This document shows positions 47,799 through 56,675 of a stretch of DNA of 64,000 nt, one piece after another. The stretch covers positions 69,328 through 133,327 of the forward strand of contig JAFGEI010000023.1 in assembly GCA_016931695.1 (NCBI GenBank). The letters are read 5' to 3'. Origin of the DNA: Anaerolineae bacterium. Its GTDB lineage: Bacteria > Chloroflexota > Anaerolineae > B4-G1 > DUEL01. The position numbers and the translations under genes are program-made. The notes under the pieces were generated by a model. It searched no databases. It worked only from the letters and a program-made list of their open reading frames with translations, and was not told the origin of the DNA. Position 1 is the stretch's first letter, and each line of letters starts with the position of its first letter.

Positions 47799-47891
47799 GT
47801 AACTGCTCAGGCTGCCCGCCTGGAAGCTCTCCCACATCCTCCCCTTTCCGGACTTGGGAGGGCTTCCAGGGGCAACCGGCTGAGCAGTTAC
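47799..47891. mobile_element. MITE-like element D, GTAACTGCTC family, perfect 8-bp TSD AAATTGTC
   Basis: TIRs gtaactgctcag / ctgagcagttac; aaattgtc at 47791-47798 and 47892-47899. Confidence 0.8.
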
Positions 47892-47917
47892 AAATTGTCA
47901 AGCCACTCAGCTTGCTC

Positions 47918-48014
47918 CCGCCGGATCAGTCCGGCGGCCTTGGCTTACCCGTGGGCGTCACATCACAGATCGAACGCCCACGCAGACGCGGTTGGCGCGG
48001 ACTGTTGTCCGCGC
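47918..48014 (+). other. Three consecutive perfect stem-loops upstream of the HTH-Sm operon
   Basis: ccgccgga-tcag-tccggcgg (47918-47937); cgtgggcgt-N15-acgcccacg (47950-47982); gcgcggac-tgtt-gtccgcgc (47995-48014). Confidence 0.6.
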
Positions 48015-48090
48015 TGAACAGACAGAGCGAGCAGTTACACCGTTGGCCCCTGAATGCGGACAACGGGTTATGGCATGAGGAGCAAAGAAA

Positions 48091-48816
48091 ATGACACAAG
48101 ACCTGTGGAAAATTCGCAAGCAAAAGGGCCTGAGCGTCCAGCAGCTGGCGGCCAGGAGCGGCGTCTCACCGGAGACGATCCAGGCGTACGAGCGGGGAGA
48201 GCGAGCCATATCTGCCAGCGACCGGCGCCAACTGGCGCGGGCGCTCTACGTGGGCGAGTGGGACATTGCCCTGCAATCGTCGCCCCCGCCGCCGCGGGAG
48301 AAGAAACCGCGCCCGCCGTCCAGTCCGCCCGCCCCGGCCGCGCCAAAAGCTCGGCCGCGACAAGAAAAGGAAAAACCCGCTGCGCCGCCCAAATCGCCAC
48401 CGATCAAGGATAGCCAGGTCGCCCACCTGCTTCAACTCGCCGCCCGCTTCGACGTCGACCGGGCGGCGCTGGAAGCCGAGATCGGCAAACCCCTCGAGCA
48501 GATGACCCAGGCGGAGGGGCGTCAGTGGAACGGCCACTATATGCGGCGCATGGCCGAGGAAAAGCCGAAACGGGTCATCGACCGCCGCCGCGCCTACCTG
48601 CCGGAGGGGGTGGACGGCTTTGAGATGAAATATCTCGACGAGGTTCAAGAGGCGGGCGACCGGCTGCTCTTTACCCTCTTCGACCGGCAGCAATTTGCCG
48701 GCACCCTGGTCGGCTACGGCCCCTACTCGATCACCATCTGCCAGGAGGACGGCGTCGAGGTCTCGCTCAACAAGCTCGCCATCGCCTACTACCGGCGGGC
48801 AGGAGGCGGCGGATGA
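48091..48816 (+). CDS. XRE-type HTH protein with Hfq/Sm-like C-terminal domain (paralog 1)
   Basis: HTH LWKIRKQKGLSVQQLAARSGVSPETIQAYERGER; C-term RLLFTLFDRQQFAGTLVGYGPYSITICQEDGVEVSLNKLAIAYY aligns by eye to Hfq [25 protein letters not shown]...YKHAIS. Confidence 0.78.
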   Translation: MTQDLWKIRKQKGLSVQQLAARSGVSPETIQAYERGERAISASDRRQLARALYVGEWDIALQSSPPPPREKKPRPPSSPPAPAAPKARPRQEKEKPAAPPKSPPIKDSQVAHLLQLAARFDVDRAALEAEIGKPLEQMTQAEGRQWNGHYMRRMAEEKPKRVIDRRRAYLPEGVDGFEMKYLDEVQEAGDRLLFTLFDRQQFAGTLVGYGPYSITICQEDGVEVSLNKLAIAYYRRAGGGG

Positions 48817-49217
48817 GCCTGGGCGACGAACTGCGCTACCTGCGCGCCTTCCACGGCGGCCTGACCCACCAGGAGATCGAACAGGCGCTCGAACTCCCCG
48901 CCGGAACGCTGTGGAGCATTGAGCAGCGCTACCGCCGGGTCGGTGAAGACGACGCGGTCCTGGGCCGCCTGGCGGATTACTACCAGGTCCCCCTGGCCGA
49001 GCTCCAATTTCACCGCGAGCGGTATCGCAAGGCGCTGAGCGCCGTCCTGCACCGCTCGCAGACGCAGCAGGAGGCCTGGGCTTACCAGGTGCGCACCGGC
49101 GAGACGCTGCGCGGCGTCGTCAAGTGGTGGGACCTGGGATCATTTGGGTTGGAAACCGAGGACGGACTGATCGTCGTACAACGGCACGCCGTCGTCGATT
49201 GGGAGGAAACAGCATGA
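48813..49217 (+). CDS. XRE-type HTH protein with Hfq/Sm-like C-terminal domain (paralog 2)
   Basis: HTH-like LGDELRYLRAFHGGLTHQEIEQALELPAGTLWSIEQRYR; C-term AYQVRTGETLRGVVKWWDLGSFGLETEDGLIVVQRHAVVDWE aligns by eye to Hfq; ATGA overlap. Confidence 0.75.
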   Translation: MSLGDELRYLRAFHGGLTHQEIEQALELPAGTLWSIEQRYRRVGEDDAVLGRLADYYQVPLAELQFHRERYRKALSAVLHRSQTQQEAWAYQVRTGETLRGVVKWWDLGSFGLETEDGLIVVQRHAVVDWEETA

Positions 49218-50575
49218 TCGGTAAAGCGGCGATGAACAAGATCGCCCAACGCCTGCTCGCCGCCGCCAAAGATGGGCAGACAGAAGTGGTGGTCTATTGT
49301 GTCGAGGAACGCCTGACGCGCTATGCCAACAACGTCATCCACCAGAACGTGGCCGAGGCCAACACGGCGATCGCGGTGCGAACGGCGCTCGGCAAGCGGG
49401 TCGGCGTGGCGACGACCAACGACGTGAGCGACGGCGGGCTGGCGCGGGCGGTCGAGGCCGCCCGCGGGAGCGCGCGGCTCCAGCCAGAGGACCCCGATTT
49501 TCCCGGCTTTCCGGAACCGGCAGCGGTGGAAGCGGTGGATGCATTCGACGAAGCGACCGCGGCCTACAGCCCCACCGACCGGGCCCACGACGTCGGCGTC
49601 GTCTGCCGCCGGGCCGAGGAAGCGAGCTGCATCGCCTCGGGCGCCTTTTGCACCGGCGTGCAAGAGATCGCCGTCGCCAACAGCCACGGCGTCTTTGCCT
49701 ACCACCCCTCCACCATCGCTGACCTGACCACCGTCGTGATGACCGGCGACAGCGCCGGATATTCTGCCGGGGCCCACTGGCAGGTGGCGCAGGTCGACGT
49801 GCCAGCGCTGGGCCAGGAGGCGATCGAACGCGCCCTCCGCGGGCGCAACCCGCAGTCGATTGCGCCCGGCGTCTACCCGGTGGTGCTGGAAGCGCACGCC
49901 GTGATCGACATCGTCGCCTTCATCAGCCAGATGGCGGGCGCGCTGGCGGTCGCCGAGGGGCGGAGCTGGATGGCCGGGCGCCAGGGGGAACAGCTGATGT
50001 CGCCCCTCGTCTCGATCCGCGACGACGGGCGGGACCCCGCCGGCCTGCCCTTTCCGTTCGATTTCGAGGGGACGCCGCGGCAGGCGGTCGACATTGTGCG
50101 CGACGGGGTCGTCGGCGACGCCGTCTACGACCGGCGCTGGGCGATCAAAGAGGGGAAGCAGAACACCGGCCACGCCCTGCCGGCGGCGCATCCGGCGTCG
50201 CCGTGGATCAGCGGCACCACCCTGGGCCCCATTCCCATGCACCCGGCGATGGAAACCGGCGCGCAGACCGTCCAGGAGATGATCGCCGCCACGGAGCGGG
50301 GCCTCTATGTGACCCGCTTTCACTACACCCGCGTCGTTCACCCCCGCGAAGCCGTCATCACCGGCATGACGCGGGACGGGCTGTTCCTGATCGAGAACGG
50401 CGAGATCACGACGCCGGTCAAGAACCTGCGCTTTACCCAGAGCTATGTGGAGGCGCTGCGGAACGTCGAGATGGTCGGGCGAGAGGCGTGTCGCGAGCGG
50501 CCCTTTTTCTCGATCGTCCGCGCGCCGGCGCTCAAGCTCTCGGCCTTTCAATTCACCGGCGCGACGACGTTCTAG
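49214..50575 (+). CDS. pmbA: TldD/PmbA family protein, PmbA/TldE-like
   Basis: Opening region ERLTRYANNVIHQNVAEANTAIAVRTALGKRVGVATTND; no HExxxH; ATGA overlap with HTH-Sm paralog 2. Confidence 0.85.
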   Translation: MIGKAAMNKIAQRLLAAAKDGQTEVVVYCVEERLTRYANNVIHQNVAEANTAIAVRTALGKRVGVATTNDVSDGGLARAVEAARGSARLQPEDPDFPGFPEPAAVEAVDAFDEATAAYSPTDRAHDVGVVCRRAEEASCIASGAFCTGVQEIAVANSHGVFAYHPSTIADLTTVVMTGDSAGYSAGAHWQVAQVDVPALGQEAIERALRGRNPQSIAPGVYPVVLEAHAVIDIVAFISQMAGALAVAEGRSWMAGRQGEQLMSPLVSIRDDGRDPAGLPFPFDFEGTPRQAVDIVRDGVVGDAVYDRRWAIKEGKQNTGHALPAAHPASPWISGTTLGPIPMHPAMETGAQTVQEMIAATERGLYVTRFHYTRVVHPREAVITGMTRDGLFLIENGEITTPVKNLRFTQSYVEALRNVEMVGREACRERPFFSIVRAPALKLSAFQFTGATTF

Positions 50576-51213
50576 CGACACTGCTGCTGCAGCGGCTTCC
50601 AACTGCGGCGGTGGATCGGCGACGGCCCCAACTGCGCCAGCGCCTCGCGGTGCTGGCGCGTTCCATATCCCTTGTGGCGGGCGAATCCATAGCCGACCAT
50701 GTCCTGGTCCAGCGCGATCATCAACCGGTCGCGCTCCACCTTGGCGACGATGCTGGCGGCGGCGACGCTCAGGCAGCGCACGTCCGCCTTGGGCAGCGCC
50801 CGCTGCGGCAGCTCGATCCCAGGCAGGCGCAGGTGATCCAGCAGCAGCGCGTCGACCTGCCCGCCCAGCCGCTCCACGGCGCGGGTCATCGCCCAGCGCG
50901 TCGCGGCGACGATGCCCGCCTCGTCCACTTCGCCCGGCGTCGCCCATCCGACCCCGATCCCTCGCGCGACCTGGCGGATGCGCTCCAGCAGCGCCGCCCG
51001 CTGCCGGGGAGATAACTGCTTCGAGTCCCGCACGCCAGCCAGGCAGTCGCACAGATCGGGCTGCTCCAGCGGCAGCACCACCGCCGCCGCGCAGACCGGC
51101 CCCGCCCACGCCCCGCGCCCGGCCTCGTCGATCCCGGCGACGCGACGGTGACCGGCGGAACAAAGGGCCAGTTCTTGGACCAGGTTCGGAAACGAATTAC
51201 GCGCGGCGGTCAT
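50572..51213 (-). CDS. rnhB: Ribonuclease HII
   Basis: VAGIDEAGRGAWAGPVCAAAVVL, DSKQLSPRQR, VAAASIVAKVERD. Confidence 0.95.
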   Translation of the reverse strand: MTAARNSFPNLVQELALCSAGHRRVAGIDEAGRGAWAGPVCAAAVVLPLEQPDLCDCLAGVRDSKQLSPRQRAALLERIRQVARGIGVGWATPGEVDEAGIVAATRWAMTRAVERLGGQVDALLLDHLRLPGIELPQRALPKADVRCLSVAAASIVAKVERDRLMIALDQDMVGYGFARHKGYGTRQHREALAQLGPSPIHRRSWKPLQQQCR

Positions 51214-51988
51214 ACACACCCCGCATATCGTTCCGCTTGACCCGGATCACCTCCCGCGCCATTTCGAGCGACTCGTGCAGGTACTTGGCCAATTCTCCCT
51301 GCTGGCTCTTGGTATCGCTGAGATCGCGGTTGTACCACTGGACGACGACCTCGCGGATGCGGCAGCCCAGCTTTTCGAACAGGTACAGCAATTCGACGTC
51401 ATAGGCCGACACCTTCCACCCCGTGGGCCGCTCCGCCACAAAATACTGCAGGTGGGGGAATGCCGCCAGCGCGGCCTCCCGGCGGCACGACTTGAAACCG
51501 CACTGGGTGTCGACAATGCCGCGCAGCAGGACCAGGCGGCGTAGGGAGAGAAAGATGAGGCTGCCCAATTTGCGGACGATCGAGTGTCCCTCGCGTGAAA
51601 TGCCCCGCGAGCCGATGACGACGTCGTATCCCTCGTCGTACCAGGGGAGCAGCTGGGTGACCTCGTGGATGGGCGTCGACTGGTCCATGTCGGTGAACAG
51701 GACGATCTCTCCGCGCGCCGCCTGGATCCCCTTCCAGACCCCGGCCGGCTTGCCGCCGTGGGGGATCTGGTACAGGGAAAAGCCTTCCTTGTCGCGGATC
51801 GACTCTTCGATCAGCCGATAGCTCTCGTCCGTGGAGCCATCGTCCACGACGATGACTTCCCAGGAAAAATCCTGTTGGCAGAGGTAGTGGTAGACTTCGT
51901 CCAACACGCCGCTCTCCAGGTTCTTTTGCTCATTCCAGCAGGGAATGACAACAGAGAGATAGGGGGTTTTGGGGGCTGCTGTATCCAA
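51197..51988 (-). CDS. Glycosyltransferase family 2 (dolichyl-phosphate sugar synthase-like)
   Basis: LSVVIPCWNEQKNL, VVDDGSTDESYRLI, FTDMDQSTPIHEV, DTQCGFKSCRREAA. Confidence 0.92.
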   Translation of the reverse strand: MDTAAPKTPYLSVVIPCWNEQKNLESGVLDEVYHYLCQQDFSWEVIVVDDGSTDESYRLIEESIRDKEGFSLYQIPHGGKPAGVWKGIQAARGEIVLFTDMDQSTPIHEVTQLLPWYDEGYDVVIGSRGISREGHSIVRKLGSLIFLSLRRLVLLRGIVDTQCGFKSCRREAALAAFPHLQYFVAERPTGWKVSAYDVELLYLFEKLGCRIREVVVQWYNRDLSDTKSQQGELAKYLHESLEMAREVIRVKRNDMRGVYDRRA

Positions 51989-52061
51989 TTCCGCTACTCC
52001 TCGCTTTCCGCCGTGAGAATCGCGTCGTTTGACGCGGCGCAGATGCTGCGCTGCAGCCGAC

Positions 52062-53606
52062 TCATTCCTGGCCCTCCTCCAATGGGGGAAGGGCTAGGTC
52101 GCCGCCGCAAATCAAGCGGGTCAACAGCTCGATCCGCCCGGCCAGCGGGGCGTCGTGTTCCAGGAAAGGCACGGCCTGTCGCGCCTGCTCGTACACGATC
52201 CGGGTCCCCTGGCCTAGCCGCGCCGTTTCGCCGATCAGCTCGCGCCGGAAATCGATCCCCTGCGCGGCACACAACAGCTCGATCGCCAAAATCCGCTCGA
52301 CGTTGTCCAATACGCGGTGACAGTGGTGAGCGGCCGTGGTCGCCATGCTGACGTGGTCCTCCATGTTGGCCGAAGTGGGAATGGTGTCGACCGTCGCCGG
52401 ATGGGCCCAGACCTTGTTCTCCGAAGCCAGGGCAGCCGCCGTGTAGTGGGCGATCATCAGCCCGCTTTCCACGCCGCCGTGGCGGGTCAGAAAGGCCGGC
52501 AGTCCGCGGCTGCAGCAGGCGTCCATCAGCGACGCGATGCGGCGTTCGCTGATGTTGCCCAGGTCCGCCAGCGCCAGGGCGACGTAATCCATCACCAGCC
52601 CGATCGGCTCGGCGTGGAAATTGCCGCCCGAGAGCACCATCGGCTCGCCACCTTGCTCAAAGATCAGCGGGTTGTCGGTCGCCGCGTTCAGCTCCACGGT
52701 GACCCGCTCCCGCGCCACGGCGACCGCATCGCGCACCGCGCCGTGCACCTGGGGCATACAGCGCAGGCTGTAGGGGTCCTGGATGTCGTGCGGATCGTAG
52801 CCGCGGACGAGGGTGCTGCCCGCCAGCAGCTGCCGCAGATTCGCAGCGCAAGCGGCCTGGTGTGGGTGGGGGCGGACGTCGTGGATGCGCGGGTCGAAAG
52901 CCAGCGTCGTGCCGCGCAGCGCTTCCAGGCTCAGCGCCCCGCTCACGTCGGCGACCCGCAGCACGTTTTCCGCCCGCAGCACTGCCATCACCGCCAGGGC
53001 CGTCGTCGTCGCCGTGCCGTTGAGCAGCGCCAGGCCTTCCTTCGCTTCCAACGCCAGCGGCGCGATGCCCGCGCGGGCCAGCGCTTCTGCGCCGGGAAGC
53101 CACTCTCCCTGGTAGAGGGCATCGCCCTCGCCGATCAACACCAGCGCCAGGTGGGCCAGGGGGGCCAGGTCGCCGCTGGCGCCCAACGACCCGACCGCGG
53201 GCACCACCGGGCAGACTCGCCGATTCAACAACTGCAGCAGCGTCTCCAGGACGATCACCCGCACCCCCGAGTATCCTTTTGCCAGCGTATTGGTCCGGAT
53301 GAGCATCGTCGCCCGCGTCAGCCGTTCGTCCAACGGCGGGCCGACCCCGGCGGCGTGGCTGCGCACCAGGTTGTGCTGCAAGTCGGCAATTTGCTGCGGC
53401 GGGATGATGCGGTCTTTGAAGGCGCCAAAGCCGGTGGTGATGCCATACGCGACCTCGCCGCGGGCCAAAAAGCGCAGCACCTGCTCCCGCGACCGCTCGA
53501 CGCATTGCCGCGCCTCGTCCGTCAGGGCCACGGCCGCGCCATCGGCCACGGCAGCAACCTGCGCCAAGGTCAAGTGATTTCCATCCAAATGAACCGTCTG
53601 GCTCAT
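52062..53606 (-). CDS. hutH: Histidine ammonia-lyase
   Basis: GSLGASGDLAPLAHLALVLIGEG (MIO ASG), YGITTGFGAFKD, QDPYSLRCMPQVHG. Confidence 0.96.
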   Translation of the reverse strand: MSQTVHLDGNHLTLAQVAAVADGAAVALTDEARQCVERSREQVLRFLARGEVAYGITTGFGAFKDRIIPPQQIADLQHNLVRSHAAGVGPPLDERLTRATMLIRTNTLAKGYSGVRVIVLETLLQLLNRRVCPVVPAVGSLGASGDLAPLAHLALVLIGEGDALYQGEWLPGAEALARAGIAPLALEAKEGLALLNGTATTTALAVMAVLRAENVLRVADVSGALSLEALRGTTLAFDPRIHDVRPHPHQAACAANLRQLLAGSTLVRGYDPHDIQDPYSLRCMPQVHGAVRDAVAVARERVTVELNAATDNPLIFEQGGEPMVLSGGNFHAEPIGLVMDYVALALADLGNISERRIASLMDACCSRGLPAFLTRHGGVESGLMIAHYTAAALASENKVWAHPATVDTIPTSANMEDHVSMATTAAHHCHRVLDNVERILAIELLCAAQGIDFRRELIGETARLGQGTRIVYEQARQAVPFLEHDAPLAGRIELLTRLICGGDLALPPLEEGQE

Positions 53607-53660
53607 CCTGCACCTCCGCGGGGGCATTATACTCCAGTCGTAACGACTCAGCCAGTCCAG

Positions 53661-53689
53661 TTGTCAATTCATCTTTTAACAGGTAAAAT
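53661..53689 (+). promoter_or_regulatory. Sigma70-type promoter TTGTCA-N17-TAAAAT
   Basis: Upstream of ppk1. Confidence 0.5.
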
Positions 53690-53723
53690 GGTGTGGGGGT
53701 GATCCTTCGCCCAGGAAAAGGTG

Positions 53724-55865
53724 ATGCCCAAGAACAAGAAATACCAACTGACCGTCGACGACATTGCCAACCTCGATGACCCGCGGCTCTACATCAACCG
53801 CGAGTTGAGCTGGATCCAATTCAACAAGCGGGTGCTGGAAGAGGCGCTGGACAAGCGTCACCCGTTGCTGGAGCGAGTCAAGTTCTTGTCCATCTTTTCC
53901 AGCAACCTGGACGAGTTTTTCATGATCCGCGTCTCGGGGCTTCGGCGCCAGCTGGCGGCCGGGGCGCTGGAGGCCCCGCCGGACGGGATGACTCCGGCGG
54001 AGCAGCTGGCCGCGATCCGCCGCAAGCTGATGCCCCTCCTGGCCAAACACGCTGGCTGTTGGTACAACGACCTGCGGCCCAAGCTGCAGGCGGAAGGGAT
54101 CAACGTCCTCAGCTATGACGAGCTAAAACGCAGGCAGCGCAAGCTGCTGCGCCGTCACTTTGAACAAGAGATCTATCCCTCCCTCACGCCGCTGGCCTTT
54201 GACCCCGGGCATCCCTTCCCCCACATCTCGAACCTGAGCATCAACCTGGCCGTCGTGGTCAATGATCCCCAATACGGCGAGCGGTTCGCCCGCCTCAAGG
54301 TGCCCGGCGTGTTTCCCCGCCTGCTGCGCATCCCCAGCGAGGAGACGGCCGAGGATTACGAGAGCCTGGGGCTGGCCCAGGTGATGACCAATAACTTTGT
54401 CTGGCTGGAAGAAGTCATCGCGGCCAATCTCGATCTGCTCTTTCCCGGCCTGGAGATCGTCGCCGCCTATCCCTTCCGCGTGACCCGCGACGCCGACCCC
54501 GAGATCGAGGAGGACGAGGCCTCGGACCTGCTCCTGGCCATCGAGGAGAGCGTGCGCATGCGCCACTTTGGCTCCGCCGTCCGGTTGGAGGTCGATACCG
54601 ACATGCCGGAGCGGGTGCGCAGCATCCTGATCAGCAACTTGCAGTTAGCGCCCTACCAGGTCTATACAGTACAGGCGCCGATCGGCAAGGCGGACCTGAT
54701 GGAGCTGACCAAGGTCAACCGTCCTGATCTGAAGGATGCGCCGTTTCTGCCAGCAGTCCCCCCGCCGCTGACCACCGAGGAGAGCATCTTTTCGGTCATC
54801 AAGCGCTACAACATCCTGCTCTACCATCCCTACGACAGCTTTGGCCCGGTGGTCGATTTCATCCGCGAGGCGGCGCGGGATCCCGACGTCCTGGCGATCA
54901 AGCAAACGCTCTACCGCGTCGGGCCCAACTCGCCGGTGGTAGCGGCGCTGATGGAGGCCCGCGAGAACGGCAAGCAGGTGGCGGTCTTGGTCGAGCTCAA
55001 GGCGCGTTTTGACGAGGAGAACAACATTGTCTGGGCGCGGGCGCTGGAGCGGGTGGGCGTTCACGTGGTCTATGGCCTGGTCGGGCTCAAGATCCACGCC
55101 AAGCTGCTGCTGGTCGTGCGGCGGGAACAGGATGGCATCGCGCGCTATGTGCACATGAGCACCGGGAACTATAACGCCGTCACCGCGCGTCTCTACAGCG
55201 ACATTGGCTTTTTCACCAGCGATCCTCACATCGGCGCCGACGTATCCGACCTGTTCAACGCCTTGACGGGCTACTCGACCAAGCAAGAGTACCGCAAGCT
55301 GCTGGTCGCCCCCGGCAAGATGCGCCAGAACTTGATCGATCGCATCGAGCGGGAAATCGAGCGGCAGCGGCAGCACGGTGACGGCTATCTCGCCTTCAAG
55401 ATGAACTCGCTGGTCGATAAAAAGTGCATCCAGGCGCTTTACCGCGCTTCGCAAGCGGGAGTCAAGACTGACCTCCAGGTGCGGGGAATTTGCTGCCTGC
55501 GCCCGGGTGTGCCGGGCGTGAGCGATAATATCACGGTGACGTCCATCGTGGGCCGTTTCCTCGAGCACCCGCGCATCTACTACTTCCGCAACGGGGGCGA
55601 GGACGAGGTCTTGTTGGGCAGCGCCGACCTGATGCCGCGCAACCTCGACCGGCGCATGGAGCAGCTCTTCCCCATCGAGGACCCCGGCCTGAAGGAATCC
55701 TTGTACCAGCACATCCTCCAGGTCCACCTGCGGGACAATATGCAGGCGCGGCGGTTGCTGCTGGACGGCAGCTACGAGCGGGTCCAACCGCCGGAGGGGG
55801 AACCGGAGCTCGATTCCCAGGCGTGGATGATCGAGCACCGCGGATTGTGGAATGAAGAGGATTAG
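53724..55865 (+). CDS. ppk1: Polyphosphate kinase 1
   Basis: YINRELSWIQFNKRVLEEALD, FFMIRVSGLRRQ, IKQTLYRVG, ARFDEENNI, HMSTGNYN. Confidence 0.96.
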   Translation: MPKNKKYQLTVDDIANLDDPRLYINRELSWIQFNKRVLEEALDKRHPLLERVKFLSIFSSNLDEFFMIRVSGLRRQLAAGALEAPPDGMTPAEQLAAIRRKLMPLLAKHAGCWYNDLRPKLQAEGINVLSYDELKRRQRKLLRRHFEQEIYPSLTPLAFDPGHPFPHISNLSINLAVVVNDPQYGERFARLKVPGVFPRLLRIPSEETAEDYESLGLAQVMTNNFVWLEEVIAANLDLLFPGLEIVAAYPFRVTRDADPEIEEDEASDLLLAIEESVRMRHFGSAVRLEVDTDMPERVRSILISNLQLAPYQVYTVQAPIGKADLMELTKVNRPDLKDAPFLPAVPPPLTTEESIFSVIKRYNILLYHPYDSFGPVVDFIREAARDPDVLAIKQTLYRVGPNSPVVAALMEARENGKQVAVLVELKARFDEENNIVWARALERVGVHVVYGLVGLKIHAKLLLVVRREQDGIARYVHMSTGNYNAVTARLYSDIGFFTSDPHIGADVSDLFNALTGYSTKQEYRKLLVAPGKMRQNLIDRIEREIERQRQHGDGYLAFKMNSLVDKKCIQALYRASQAGVKTDLQVRGICCLRPGVPGVSDNITVTSIVGRFLEHPRIYYFRNGGEDEVLLGSADLMPRNLDRRMEQLFPIEDPGLKESLYQHILQVHLRDNMQARRLLLDGSYERVQPPEGEPELDSQAWMIEHRGLWNEED

Positions 55866-55868
55866 CCA

Positions 55869-56600
55869 GTGCGGGTAGCGCTGATCGGCGACGTTCACGC
55901 AAACCTTCCTGCCCTGGAGGCGGTACTGGCCCACGCCAGCGAGCGAGGGAGCACGGCGATATGGAACGTCGGGGATATAGTGGGCTACGGCGCTTTCCCG
56001 GACGAGGTGGTCGGGCTCTTGCGCGAAAGGGATGCGCTGAGCATCGTGGGAAATTTCGATCTCAAGGTGCTGCAGTTCAAGAAGAAGAAAGAGAAATGGG
56101 AAAAGAAAAAGCCGCGCCCGCTCTATATCGCTTTTGAGTGGACGTACGACAACCTCTCCAAAAAAAACCGCAAGTACCTGCGCTTTCTCTCCCAGGAACT
56201 GCGGCTAAAGGTCAAGGGGCAGCGCATCCTATTGACCCACGGCAGCCCGGCATCGAACGAGGAAAAAATCACGGACGAGACACCCCAGGAACGCCTGCTC
56301 AAGCTGGCCAAGATCGCCGGGGCGGACGTGATTCTATGCGGTCACTCCCACCGGCCTGTCGTGCGCGAGGCAGACGACGCCCGGTTTGTGAACCCCGGCA
56401 GCGTCGGCCGGCCCGACGATGGCGATCCGCGCGCCTCCTACGCGCTGCTCGAGATCAAGGCCGGCCAAGTCGCCGTGCGGCATTATCGGTTAGAGTACGA
56501 CGTAGAACGAGCAGCGGCGGCGATCCGCGAACGCGGGCTGCCAGAGATTTTCGCCCAGATGATCCTCCAGGGACAGAGCCTGGAGGCCTTGCTCGGTTGA
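55869..56600 (+). CDS. Metallophosphoesterase (YfcE/calcineurin-like)
   Basis: GTG start; LIGDVHANLPALEAVL, NVGDIVGYG, GNFD, LTHGSP, CGHSHRPVV. Confidence 0.93.
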   Translation: MRVALIGDVHANLPALEAVLAHASERGSTAIWNVGDIVGYGAFPDEVVGLLRERDALSIVGNFDLKVLQFKKKKEKWEKKKPRPLYIAFEWTYDNLSKKNRKYLRFLSQELRLKVKGQRILLTHGSPASNEEKITDETPQERLLKLAKIAGADVILCGHSHRPVVREADDARFVNPGSVGRPDDGDPRASYALLEIKAGQVAVRHYRLEYDVERAAAAIRERGLPEIFAQMILQGQSLEALLG

Positions 56601-56675
56601 CGGGCGCCAGGCACGAGAACCTGGCACCCGTCACTGCAACGGAACGGAGCGACCGGAAAACTAGCCGGTCTTTCC
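56599..56675. terminator. Two hairpins between convergent genes; likely bidirectional terminator region
   Basis: gacgggcgccagg-N8-cctggcacccgtc and gaccggaaaactagccggtcttt. Confidence 0.6.

Noticed and set aside
47584-48038. A larger GTAAC-family element spanning gtaaccgcc...gagcagttac
   Set aside because: No target-site duplication and weak similarity between the ends; nested smaller elements explain the region better.
47496-48209. Small ORFs between tldD and the HTH-Sm genes
   Set aside because: They run across repeat elements D and E and hairpins; no coding signature.
49082-51163. 693-aa minus-strand ORF
   Set aside because: Antisense to pmbA and frame-shifted across rnhB; no motifs, biased composition.
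53638-53660. Solo TIR-like sequence gtaacgactcagcc upstream of ppk1
   Set aside because: No matching opposite end found nearby; could be coincidence or a decayed copy, so not called as an element.
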